Of a DNA stretch of 12,981 nt, positions 7,003 through 12,981 are shown one piece after another. Location: positions 1 to 12,981 of the forward strand of contig JADLDQ010000196.1 of assembly GCA_020846575.1 (NCBI GenBank). Reading direction: 5' to 3'. Position 1 is the stretch's first letter; each line of letters starts with the position of its first letter. The notes under the pieces are model-generated. The model was not told where the DNA came from. It worked only from the letters and a program-made list of their open reading frames with translations, and made no database searches. This stretch comes from Burkholderiales bacterium. GTDB taxonomy: Bacteria; Pseudomonadota; Gammaproteobacteria; Burkholderiales; SG8-39. Position numbers and translations under genes: made by a program.

Positions 7003-10000
7003 ATGTCCGCGCGCTTTTCCGTCATTCTCACCGGTCTTGCCGGTCTGATGCGTTTTGCCGCCTGGCGCGACCCGGCGTACCGCGCGCAACTCGCCGAGCG
7101 CGACCTCGTGGCGCAGATCCGGCTGCGCGACGCGGATGCCGGCCGCTGGTTCGAACTGAAAGGCGGCAGGCTGCGCTCCAGGGCCGGCCTTCACCCGGCA
7201 CCCGAGGTCGTAATCTCCTACGAAACGGCCGAGATCGCGCATCGCCTCCTCACGCCTGCGATCGACTGGGGGCGCCAGGTCGAGGCGGCCAAGAATTTCC
7301 AGCTCCGGGCCCAGGGGGACGACGACCTCGTCTACCGCTTCACCCAGGCGATGATCGCCGCGCGGCGTGCTTTCTGGCGCTACGGCACTGCCGCGGGCGA
7401 GGGCGTCACCCGCTACACCAGCATGACCAACGGCGGGCCGTGTTTCGTTTACGTGAAGGGCGGCAGGATCCTGCGCATCACGCCGATCGATTTCGAAGAC
7501 GGCGATGCGCCGCCCTGGACCATCGAGGCGCGCGGGCGGCGCTTTACGCCGCCACGCAAGGCGACTATCGGGCCGCACGGCCTGGCGTGGAAATCGCTCG
7601 TGTACTCGCCCGAGCGCATGCTCTACCCCATGCGCCGCATCGACTTCGACCCGGCGGGCGAGCGCCATCCCGAGAACCGCGGCAAGTCCGGTTACGTGCG
7701 CATCTCCTGGGAGGAGGCGCTTCAGTTGGTCGCGGGCGAGATCCGCCGCGTCAGGACCGAGCACGGGCAGGGATCGGTGCTGTTCAACCATCCCTCGCAC
7801 CACACCTGGGGCAACATCGGCTACTGGACTTCGGGCCTGTTCCGCTTCTTCAACGCGGTGGGCACCACGCGCGTGAACCACAACCCGGACAGCTGGGAGG
7901 GCTGGTACTGGGGCGCCCAGCACCACTGGGGCAATACCATGCGGCTGGGTCTGGCCGAGCCCTACGGCACGGTCGAGGACATGCTGAAGGAAGCCGAACT
8001 GGTGGTGTTCTGGTCGAGCGATCCGGAGTCCACCAGCGGTATCTACGCCGGCCACGAGGGCTCGATCCGCCGCCAGTGGCTCAAGGACCTCGGCATCCCC
8101 ACGGTGCACATCGAGCCCTACTACAACCACACCGCCGCCTTCATGCAGGGCAAGTGGATCGCGCCTCGGCCCGGTACCGACGCGGCGCTGGCGCTGGCGA
8201 TCGCGCAGGTGTGGATCGCCGAAGGCCTGTACGACAGGGATTTCATCGCGCAACGCAGCGTCGGATTCGATGCCTGGAAGCGCTACATCACCGGGGAGGA
8301 GGACGGCGTTCCGAAGACGCCCGAATGGCAGCAGGCCGAGACCGGCGTGCCCGCGCGCGAGGTGCGGGCGCTGGCGCGGCTGTGGGGCACCAAGCGCACC
8401 TATCTCGGCGCCGGCGGCATGGGCATCGGCTGGGGCGGCGCCTGCCGCGGCCCCACCGGGCACCAGTGGGCGCGCGCCATGGTGTGCCTGGCGGCGATGC
8501 AGGGGCTGGGGCGGCCGGGCGTGAACTTCGGCAACCTGCAGTGGGGCACACCGGTGGACACCAGCTTCTGGTTCCCCGGTTACGGCGAGGGCGGGATGTC
8601 GGGCGACCTCGTCAACACCGCGCTCTCCATCTCGCTCTACCAGCGCATGTCGCAGTTTCCCAGCGTCAACACGCCGGTGCAGGTGATTCCCCGGGTGACA
8701 CTGCCGGAGGCGATCCTGGAAGGGCAGACCCAGGGCTGGCCGCGCGATTCGCGCTCGATCGAGGGCCAGTTCGTGCCGATCCGCTACCCGACGCCCGGGC
8801 ACTCGCGGGTGAAGCTGTTCTACCGCTACGGCGGCTCCAACCTCGGCACCATGCCGGACTCCAGGCGCTACGTGCAGATGTACCAGTGCGCCGAGCTCGA
8901 GTGCGTGGTGAACCAGTCGATCTGGTTCGAGGGCGAGGCGAAGTTCGCCGACGTGATCCTGCCCGCCTGCACCAACTTCGAGCGCTGGGACATCAGCGAG
9001 TGGAGCAACATCTCCGGCTTCGCCCACCACGCCCAGCTGCAGGTGAACCACCGCGTCGCGGTGATGCAGCACCGCGCGATCGAGCCGCTGGGCGAATCCA
9101 GGTCCGACTGGGAGATCTTCCGGCTGCTGGCGCAGAAGCTGGGCCTCGGGCCCTACTACTCCGAGGGCATGAGCGAACTGGACTGGGTGCAGCGCATGTT
9201 CGAGGCATCCGATCTGCCGCAGCGGATTTCCTGGAAGGAGTTTCTGAAGAAGGGCTATTACGTGGTGCCGGCCCCTCCCGAGCGGCTGCGCGCGCCGGTC
9301 GCCTACCGCTGGTTCTACGAGGGCAGGAAGAAGGACCTGCCGGAACCCCACCCGCTGCCCTCGGAGTACAAGCAGGAATACCTGAGCGGCATGCAGACGC
9401 CCTCGGGAAAGTTCGAGTTCGACTGCACCACCCTGAAGCGCTACGCGCCGCAGGACGAGGAGCGCCCGCCCATCCTCAAGTACGTGCGCTCGCGCGAGAG
9501 CGTCGCGAGCGAGCGCGCCGCGCGCTACCCGCTGCAGTTGATGACCCCGCACCCCAAGTACAGCTTCCACACCCACTGCGACGGCAAGGACAGCACGGTG
9601 AACGACATCGAGGAGCACCGCATCCGCGTGGGCGAGCGCTGGTTCTGGGTGCTGCGCATCAACCCCGTCGATGCCGCGGCGCGCGGCATCCGGGACCGCA
9701 GCCTCGCGCGCGTGTTCACCGAACTGGGCGAAGTGCTGTGCGTGGCGCGCCTGTCGCACTGCGCGCGGCCGGGCGTGGTGCACGCCTGGGAGTCCTCGGC
9801 GCGCTTCGACCCGGCGGGCGAGCCCGGCAGCTCGCTCGACCTCGGCGGGGCGATCAACCTGATCACGCCCGCGCAGCCGCAGTTCGCCCGCGGCCACGCC
9901 ATGGGCAACAGCAACTGCCTGGTGCAGGTGGCGGCGTGGACGGGACCGGTGCCGGCCTGCTCGCAGCCGGACCTGCCCGAGGCGTCGCCCGCAGGCCAGG

Positions 10001-10014
10001 CGGGGCGGGTGTAA
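7003..10014 (+). CDS. Transhydroxylase-family molybdopterin hydroxylase, large subunit, with N-terminal SCP2-like domain
   Basis: This 1003-residue protein has two parts. Residues about 30-120 look like an SCP2/sterol-carrier-type domain (WFELKGGRLRSRAG, then PEVVISYETAEIAHRLL and AKNFQLRAQGDDDLVYRF). From residue 141 (MTNGGPCFVYVKGG) it aligns throughout with the large subunit of Pelobacter acidigallici pyrogallol-phloroglucinol transhydroxylase, as I recall that sequence. His266, Asp296, Ser297 and Tyr527 fall where its His144, Asp174, Mo-ligand Ser175 and Tyr404 lie, and NPDSWEGW, FWSSDPE, FPGYGEGG and PACTNFERW are shared. There is no N-terminal Fe-S motif and no Tat signal, as in that enzyme. 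The family adds or transfers aromatic hydroxyl groups; resorcinol hydroxylase (RhL) and 3,5-dihydroxybenzoate hydroxylase (DbhL) are relatives. The ATG at 7003 has GAGGAAG six bases upstream. Three bases separate it from its small subunit. Substrate is uncertain. Confidence 0.92.
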   Translation: MSARFSVILTGLAGLMRFAAWRDPAYRAQLAERDLVAQIRLRDADAGRWFELKGGRLRSRAGLHPAPEVVISYETAEIAHRLLTPAIDWGRQVEAAKNFQLRAQGDDDLVYRFTQAMIAARRAFWRYGTAAGEGVTRYTSMTNGGPCFVYVKGGRILRITPIDFEDGDAPPWTIEARGRRFTPPRKATIGPHGLAWKSLVYSPERMLYPMRRIDFDPAGERHPENRGKSGYVRISWEEALQLVAGEIRRVRTEHGQGSVLFNHPSHHTWGNIGYWTSGLFRFFNAVGTTRVNHNPDSWEGWYWGAQHHWGNTMRLGLAEPYGTVEDMLKEAELVVFWSSDPESTSGIYAGHEGSIRRQWLKDLGIPTVHIEPYYNHTAAFMQGKWIAPRPGTDAALALAIAQVWIAEGLYDRDFIAQRSVGFDAWKRYITGEEDGVPKTPEWQQAETGVPAREVRALARLWGTKRTYLGAGGMGIGWGGACRGPTGHQWARAMVCLAAMQGLGRPGVNFGNLQWGTPVDTSFWFPGYGEGGMSGDLVNTALSISLYQRMSQFPSVNTPVQVIPRVTLPEAILEGQTQGWPRDSRSIEGQFVPIRYPTPGHSRVKLFYRYGGSNLGTMPDSRRYVQMYQCAELECVVNQSIWFEGEAKFADVILPACTNFERWDISEWSNISGFAHHAQLQVNHRVAVMQHRAIEPLGESRSDWEIFRLLAQKLGLGPYYSEGMSELDWVQRMFEASDLPQRISWKEFLKKGYYVVPAPPERLRAPVAYRWFYEGRKKDLPEPHPLPSEYKQEYLSGMQTPSGKFEFDCTTLKRYAPQDEERPPILKYVRSRESVASERAARYPLQLMTPHPKYSFHTHCDGKDSTVNDIEEHRIRVGERWFWVLRINPVDAAARGIRDRSLARVFTELGEVLCVARLSHCARPGVVHAWESSARFDPAGEPGSSLDLGGAINLITPAQPQFARGHAMGNSNCLVQVAAWTGPVPACSQPDLPEASPAGQAGRV

Positions 10015-10017
10015 GCC

Positions 10018-10866
10018 ATGCAGAAGTGGAACCTCGTCTTCGACGTGGCGCTGTGTACCGGCTGCCAGAACTGTGTGCTCGCGGTGCAGGACGAGTACCA
10101 GGGCAACGAATTCCCCGGCTACGCCGCAGAGATGCCGCGCCATGGCCCCAAGTGGTTCGACATCGAGCGGCGCGAACGCGGCGAGTTCCCCGCGGTGGAC
10201 GTCGCCCACCGCGCGCGCTGCTGCCAGCACTGCGACCAGGCGCCCTGCCGCGAAGCCGCGAGCGGCGGCGCGGTGAAGAAGCGTGACGATGGAATCGTGG
10301 TGATCGACCCGGTGCTCTCGCGCGGGCAGAAGCCGATCGCCGATGCCTGCCCCTTCGGCGCCGCGCACTGGGACGAGGCGCGCGCCATCACCCAGCACTG
10401 GAACTTCGACGCCCACCTGCTCGACGCGGGCTGGAAGGAGCCGCGGCCGGTGCAGGCCTGCCCGACCGGGGCGCTGCGCTCCCTGAAGCTCGAGGACGAG
10501 GCGATGCAGCGCCTCGCCGCAGAGCAAGGGCTGGTCCGCACCGCCGGAGGCGAGGCGCGCGGCACGCGGGTCTGGTACCGCAACCTCACGCGCTTCACCC
10601 ACGCCTTCGCCGCGGGGACGCTGGTGGGCCTCGAAGCGGGCCTCGACGCCTGCGTGGCGGGCGCCCAGGTGCGACTGGCGCGCGCCGGCGAGCCCGTCGC
10701 CAGCGCGCGCAGCGACGCCTTCGGGGATTTCCGCTTCGACCACCTGCCGCCGGCGAGCGAAGGCTGGCGCATCGACATCGAGGCGCACGGCTATCACCTG
10801 CGCATCGTGGAATTCAATCTCAAGGCGAGCTGCTGGCTCGGGGAGATACGGCTCGAACCAGCGTGA
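10018..10866 (+). CDS. Transhydroxylase-family Fe-S small subunit with C-terminal beta-barrel domain
   Basis: This 282-residue partner of the large subunit matches the small subunit of P. acidigallici transhydroxylase along its length (DVALCTGCQNC; NIERRERG-like DIERRERG at 48-55; AHLLD; RVWYRNLTRF). Residues about 197-282 form a Cna-B/carboxypeptidase-regulatory-like beta domain (VAGAQVRL, DAFGDFRFDHLP), a distinctive feature of that family. Remaining cluster ligands are Cys13, 16, 19 with Cys148, and Cys69, 72, 77 with Cys111, enough for two [4Fe-4S] clusters. The four ligands of the third cluster in the Pelobacter protein are replaced by Val23, Trp128, Asp131 and Pro144. No signal peptide is seen. 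It starts three bases after the large-subunit stop, so the two are translationally coupled. Confidence 0.9.
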   Translation: MQKWNLVFDVALCTGCQNCVLAVQDEYQGNEFPGYAAEMPRHGPKWFDIERRERGEFPAVDVAHRARCCQHCDQAPCREAASGGAVKKRDDGIVVIDPVLSRGQKPIADACPFGAAHWDEARAITQHWNFDAHLLDAGWKEPRPVQACPTGALRSLKLEDEAMQRLAAEQGLVRTAGGEARGTRVWYRNLTRFTHAFAAGTLVGLEAGLDACVAGAQVRLARAGEPVASARSDAFGDFRFDHLPPASEGWRIDIEAHGYHLRIVEFNLKASCWLGEIRLEPA

Positions 10867-10924
10867 TCGCAACACCGGCGGGGCCAGCGCGGCAGGGCCC
10901 GCTCTGCGCATCGGACATCGGAGG

Positions 10925-10968
10925 TCCTCTTTCGTGGAGGTTCACCTGCGAACCTCCACGAAAGAGGA
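10925..10968. repeat. Perfect 19-bp inverted repeat (hairpin) between small subunit and decarboxylase genes
   Basis: TCCTCTTTCGTGGAGGTTC (10925-10943) and its exact reverse complement (10950-10968) flank a 6-base loop (ACCTGC). It starts 59 bp after the small-subunit stop and ends 87 bp before the decarboxylase start. There is no T-run on either side, so it is not a standard intrinsic terminator. It could attenuate or process the transcript between the hydroxylase genes and the decarboxylase, or be the remnant of a mobile element. I did not see another copy in the window. Confidence 0.85.
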
Positions 10969-11055
10969 GCAGCCCGGCATGCACCACCCGGAACGCCGCC
11001 CAAGAAGACTGGAACTCCGACACCTTTGCCCAGCCCACCAGACATCGAGCCCCCT

Positions 11056-12105
11056 ATGAAAAAGATCGCCCTGGAAGAACACTTCTTCACCCGCAGCCAC
11101 CTCGAGTACCTGCGCTCGCACAAGGGCTACCCGCGGCTGGAGACCGTCAAGGGCCCGGACGGGCGTGCGCTGGAGCAGCTCCAGCTCATGCCCGGCAGCA
11201 TCCAGGTGATGCCCCAGGCGCTGCTCGAGCGCCTGCAGGACCTGGGAGCGGGCCGCCTCGCCGCCATGGACAGGGGCGGCATCGAGCTGCAGTTGCTCTC
11301 GCTCGCCGGCCCGGGCGTGGAGGAGTTCGAGGTCGGCGACGGCACCGCGCTCGCCCGCACCATCAACGACGAGCTGGCGCTCGCCATGCGTGCGCACCCG
11401 GATCGATTCATGGGCCTGGCGACGCTCGCCTACGCCGACCCCAAGCGCGCCGCCGACGAACTGGAGCGCTGCGTGAGAGAGCTCGGCTTCAAGGGCGGCA
11501 AGCTCAACTCGCACCTGGCGGGCGAGTACCTCGATCACCCGAAATACCGCTGCCTGTTCGAGGCCGCGCAGTCGCTCGGGGTGCCGCTGATGCTGCATCC
11601 CAAGGACCCGCCGCCCGCGGTGCTCACCGCGCTCTGCGACTACCCCGGGCTCACCCAGGCGGCCTGGGGCTTCGCCTTCGACGCCGGCACGCACGCGCTG
11701 CGTCTCATCGCGAGCGGCCTGTTCGACGATTTCCCGCGCCTGAAGATCCTGCTCGGGCACCTGGGCGAGGGGCTGCCCTTCTGGATGGCGCGTATCGACA
11801 ACCACTTCTGGCGCGCGCCGGGGGCGAGGATCAGAAAGAAGATCGCCGACTACGTGCGCGCGAACTTCATCGTGACCACCAGCGGCATGTTCGGCGATGC
11901 GCAGCTCAAGTGCACGCGGGAGATCCTGGGCGCGGACCACGTCTTCTTCGCGGTGGACTATCCCTACGAATCGATCGAGGACGCCGTGCGCTTCATCGAG
12001 GCTGCGCCGTTGAGCGACGAGGACCGGGAGAAGATCTGCCGCGGGAATGCGCAGCGGCTGCTCGCCCTGCCCCACCGGGCGGCGGTGCAGCAGGAGGCGG
12101 TGTAG
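11056..12105 (+). CDS. Amidohydrolase-family non-oxidative decarboxylase, gamma-resorcylate decarboxylase-like
   Basis: This 349-residue ACMSD/amidohydrolase-2 family enzyme should remove CO2 from a hydroxybenzoate without oxygen. It follows 2,6-dihydroxybenzoate (gamma-resorcylate) decarboxylase closely. Its N-terminus is IALEEHF, with metal ligands Glu7 and His9; other metal ligands are His181 (MLHPKDP) and Asp301 (AVDYPYE); the catalytic His235 is in LLGHLGEGLPFWMARID. The stretch HALRLIASGLFDDFPRLKIL is almost family consensus. It is about 20 residues longer than the characterised enzymes, mainly near residues 15-55. I chose ATG 11056 because homology begins at once there; an in-frame TTG at 11026 is possible. 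No clear Shine-Dalgarno precedes either. Following a transhydroxylase-type operon, it fits decarboxylation of a trihydroxybenzoate, as in the Thauera alpha-resorcylate pathway. Alternatives are LigW-type carboxyvanillate or other hydroxybenzoate decarboxylases. Confidence 0.88.
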   Translation: MKKIALEEHFFTRSHLEYLRSHKGYPRLETVKGPDGRALEQLQLMPGSIQVMPQALLERLQDLGAGRLAAMDRGGIELQLLSLAGPGVEEFEVGDGTALARTINDELALAMRAHPDRFMGLATLAYADPKRAADELERCVRELGFKGGKLNSHLAGEYLDHPKYRCLFEAAQSLGVPLMLHPKDPPPAVLTALCDYPGLTQAAWGFAFDAGTHALRLIASGLFDDFPRLKILLGHLGEGLPFWMARIDNHFWRAPGARIRKKIADYVRANFIVTTSGMFGDAQLKCTREILGADHVFFAVDYPYESIEDAVRFIEAAPLSDEDREKICRGNAQRLLALPHRAAVQQEAV

Positions 12106-12107
12106 GT

Positions 12108-12287
12108 ATGAAACAGGGGGAGGATCCACCCATGGGTACGGATCACGCGAGCAGCAGTCTGAAACGCCGCCCCGAGCGCATCCGGTATGCCTCGAAATCC
12201 CGCCGGTCGGCGCTGCCAGATTCTTACGCTTCTGTTGTTGAAGAGAACGTGTTCAACGATCTTACGCCGCTTCGAGTAGGCGGATGA
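12108..12287 (+). pseudogene. Short reading frame after the decarboxylase, probable truncated 5' end of a lost gene
   Basis: A 59-codon frame starts two bases after the decarboxylase stop, with AGGAGG (12092-12097) upstream. A second in-frame ATG at 12132 has an even stronger AGGGGGAGG (12115-12123). Such good initiation signals suggest a real downstream gene of the operon once began here. The product (MGTDHASSSLKRRPERIRYAS after the second ATG) resembles nothing I know. From about 12215 the composition drops in GC, and the frame runs antisense into the 3' end of the minus-strand gene at 12262, so it appears cut off by a rearrangement. Confidence 0.35.
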
Positions 12288-12855
12288 CGTTGCGAATGGA
12301 GTTGTCTGCTTTGTGAAGGGCGGCTTCGAGCCTGGAATCTGGCTGGAACTCGGGGTTCGGGCGGTGATGAAACAAGTTGTTGGCCAGTGGCCCGCACAGG
12401 CGCTGGTGAAACAGCACGAAGAGGGTGGCGACTTTCACGCCCTTGTCGGTGAGGCGGTATGCGTAGCGGGTTCCGTCGCGCTGGATCAGAGCGTGCGCGC
12501 GAAGCTTGCGCAGGTCATAGCGCAGTTGGGCAAGCCCGTAGCGTTTGGCCGACAGGCCGAAGCTCATCAGGATTGCGTCGTGGATCTGCGCGGTGCGCCA
12601 GCCCGCGACGGTCGTGCCGGCATGCAGCGGGACCCGCATGAGGCCGATGATGTGTGTGTCGTGGATCTTGATGCCGGGGTATTTGGCGCTTCCCACGGTA
12701 ATGGGTAGGGCCAGGCGCTGCAGCAGCGGGAAGACGACCCGGGCGTTCAGGCAGCGTGCCTGGAAACCGGCGAAGCGCTCGGTGATGGCGAGGAACCGCT
12801 CGCGCACCTCGGCCAGGTGTTCCAGGCCTTTTCTCAGGCCGAAGTCGGCCAGCAC
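12262..12855 (-). CDS. Conserved hypothetical protein with winged-helix-like segment, probably a C-terminal fragment
   Basis: This 197-residue frame starts at a GTG (12855) with no visible Shine-Dalgarno. It contains a likely winged-helix region at about residues 100-150 (GLSAKRYGLAQLRYDLRKLRAH, then RYAYRLTDKGVKVATLFVLF), followed by FHQRLCGPLANNLFHHRP and an LEAA end. I recognise this as the C-terminal part of a longer conserved protein of unknown function, but cannot name the family. Its frame extends upstream past the GTG (reading VAWSGPV before LADFGLRKG) until a stop near 12914, with no better start, which suggests the N-terminal part is missing. It lies opposite to and after the decarboxylase, abutting a CoA-transferase fragment, so it is likely a relic brought in by rearrangement. 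Confidence 0.6.
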   Translation of the reverse strand: MLADFGLRKGLEHLAEVRERFLAITERFAGFQARCLNARVVFPLLQRLALPITVGSAKYPGIKIHDTHIIGLMRVPLHAGTTVAGWRTAQIHDAILMSFGLSAKRYGLAQLRYDLRKLRAHALIQRDGTRYAYRLTDKGVKVATLFVLFHQRLCGPLANNLFHHRPNPEFQPDSRLEAALHKADNSIRNVIRLLEAA

Positions 12856-12862
12856 CGGTCCC

Positions 12863-12981
12863 GACCACGCGACGATCGTCCCGTACTGCCGTTTCCGCGC
12901 GGGATACGGTCACGAGTTGATGCTTGGTTTGAAGAATGAGCGCGAGTGGAAGGTATTATGCGAGAATGTGCTGGAGGATCC
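12863..12981 (+). pseudogene. CaiB/BaiF (class III) CoA-transferase fragment, 5'-truncated and running off the window
   Basis: In the plus frame with codons at 12866, 12869 and so on, the translation HATIVPYCRFRAG followed by ELMLGLKNEREWKVLCENVL matches the central segment of CaiB/BaiF CoA-transferases (xHAxIAPYGxFxxxDG, then LGxQNEREWxxFCxxVL). The roughly 200 residues normally before this are absent: upstream the same frame is antisense to the winged-helix protein. The stretch is less GC-rich than the rest of the window. It may be the 3' remnant of a CoA-transferase gene cut by a recombination near 12865-12880. The continuation lies beyond the window. Confidence 0.5.

Noticed and set aside
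6937..10911. A 1324-codon open frame on the minus strand opposite the transhydroxylase-like operon
   Set aside because: It is an antisense shadow of high-GC codon use. The product is rich in His, Arg, Ala and Gly without domain signatures, while the opposite strand encodes clear enzyme subunits.
10925..10968. Classical rho-independent terminator
   Set aside because: The hairpin is very strong but neither side has a run of T, so I list it as an inverted repeat of unknown role.
12119..12981. GGAGGATCC at 12119-12127 and 12973-12981 as target-site repeats of an inserted element
   Set aside because: The right copy lies within the CoA-transferase reading frame beyond the apparent junction, and no terminal inverted repeats or transposase accompany them, so a chance match is more likely.

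Overview
The window comes from a GC-rich proteobacterium, most likely a betaproteobacterium of the Azoarcus/Thauera/Burkholderiales kind. The evidence for this is the high GC content, a Bug-type (TctC) solute-binding protein, and anaerobic aromatic-degradation enzymes of the type known from denitrifying betaproteobacteria. I assign no genus. The window reads as an accessory catabolic island for anaerobic oxidation of a (di)hydroxybenzoate or resorcinol-type compound.

Left half, minus strand, in transcription order from about 6827 down to 1: a 742-residue molybdopterin oxidoreductase (6827-4599) and a two-cluster 4Fe-4S partner (4589-4251). A 533-bp non-coding gap follows. Then comes a complete TRAP transporter, DctP (3717-2686), DctQ (2627-2088) and DctM (2052-763), and the 5' part of a TctC/Bug periplasmic binding protein (725-1) that runs off the window.

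Right half, plus strand: a 1003-residue molybdopterin enzyme (7003-10014) that aligns closely with the large subunit of pyrogallol-phloroglucinol transhydroxylase of Pelobacter acidigallici. Unlike that protein it carries an extra SCP2-like N-terminal domain. Its small Fe-S/beta-barrel subunit follows (10018-10866). After a 19-bp perfect inverted repeat comes an amidohydrolase-family decarboxylase of the gamma-resorcylate decarboxylase type (11056-12105).

The two molybdoenzyme operons diverge from a 175-bp intergenic region that holds one FNR/Anr-like box. A second box with identical half-sites lies upstream of dctP. This suggests oxygen-responsive control of catabolism and uptake together. 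The inferred scheme is: uptake of an aromatic acid (TRAP, perhaps TctC); water-derived ring hydroxylation by the transhydroxylase-like enzyme; non-oxidative decarboxylation; oxidation of the resulting trihydroxybenzene by the leftward molybdoenzyme, which is a candidate hydroxyhydroquinone dehydrogenase. This parallels the resorcinol (Azoarcus anaerobius) and alpha-resorcylate (Thauera aromatica AR-1) pathways. The exact substrate is not readable from the sequence, and no ring-cleavage genes are in the window.

The right end (about 12108-12981) looks rearranged. It holds a short truncated reading frame, a minus-strand C-terminal fragment of a winged-helix protein, and directly abutting it a 5'-truncated CaiB/BaiF CoA-transferase fragment that runs off the window.
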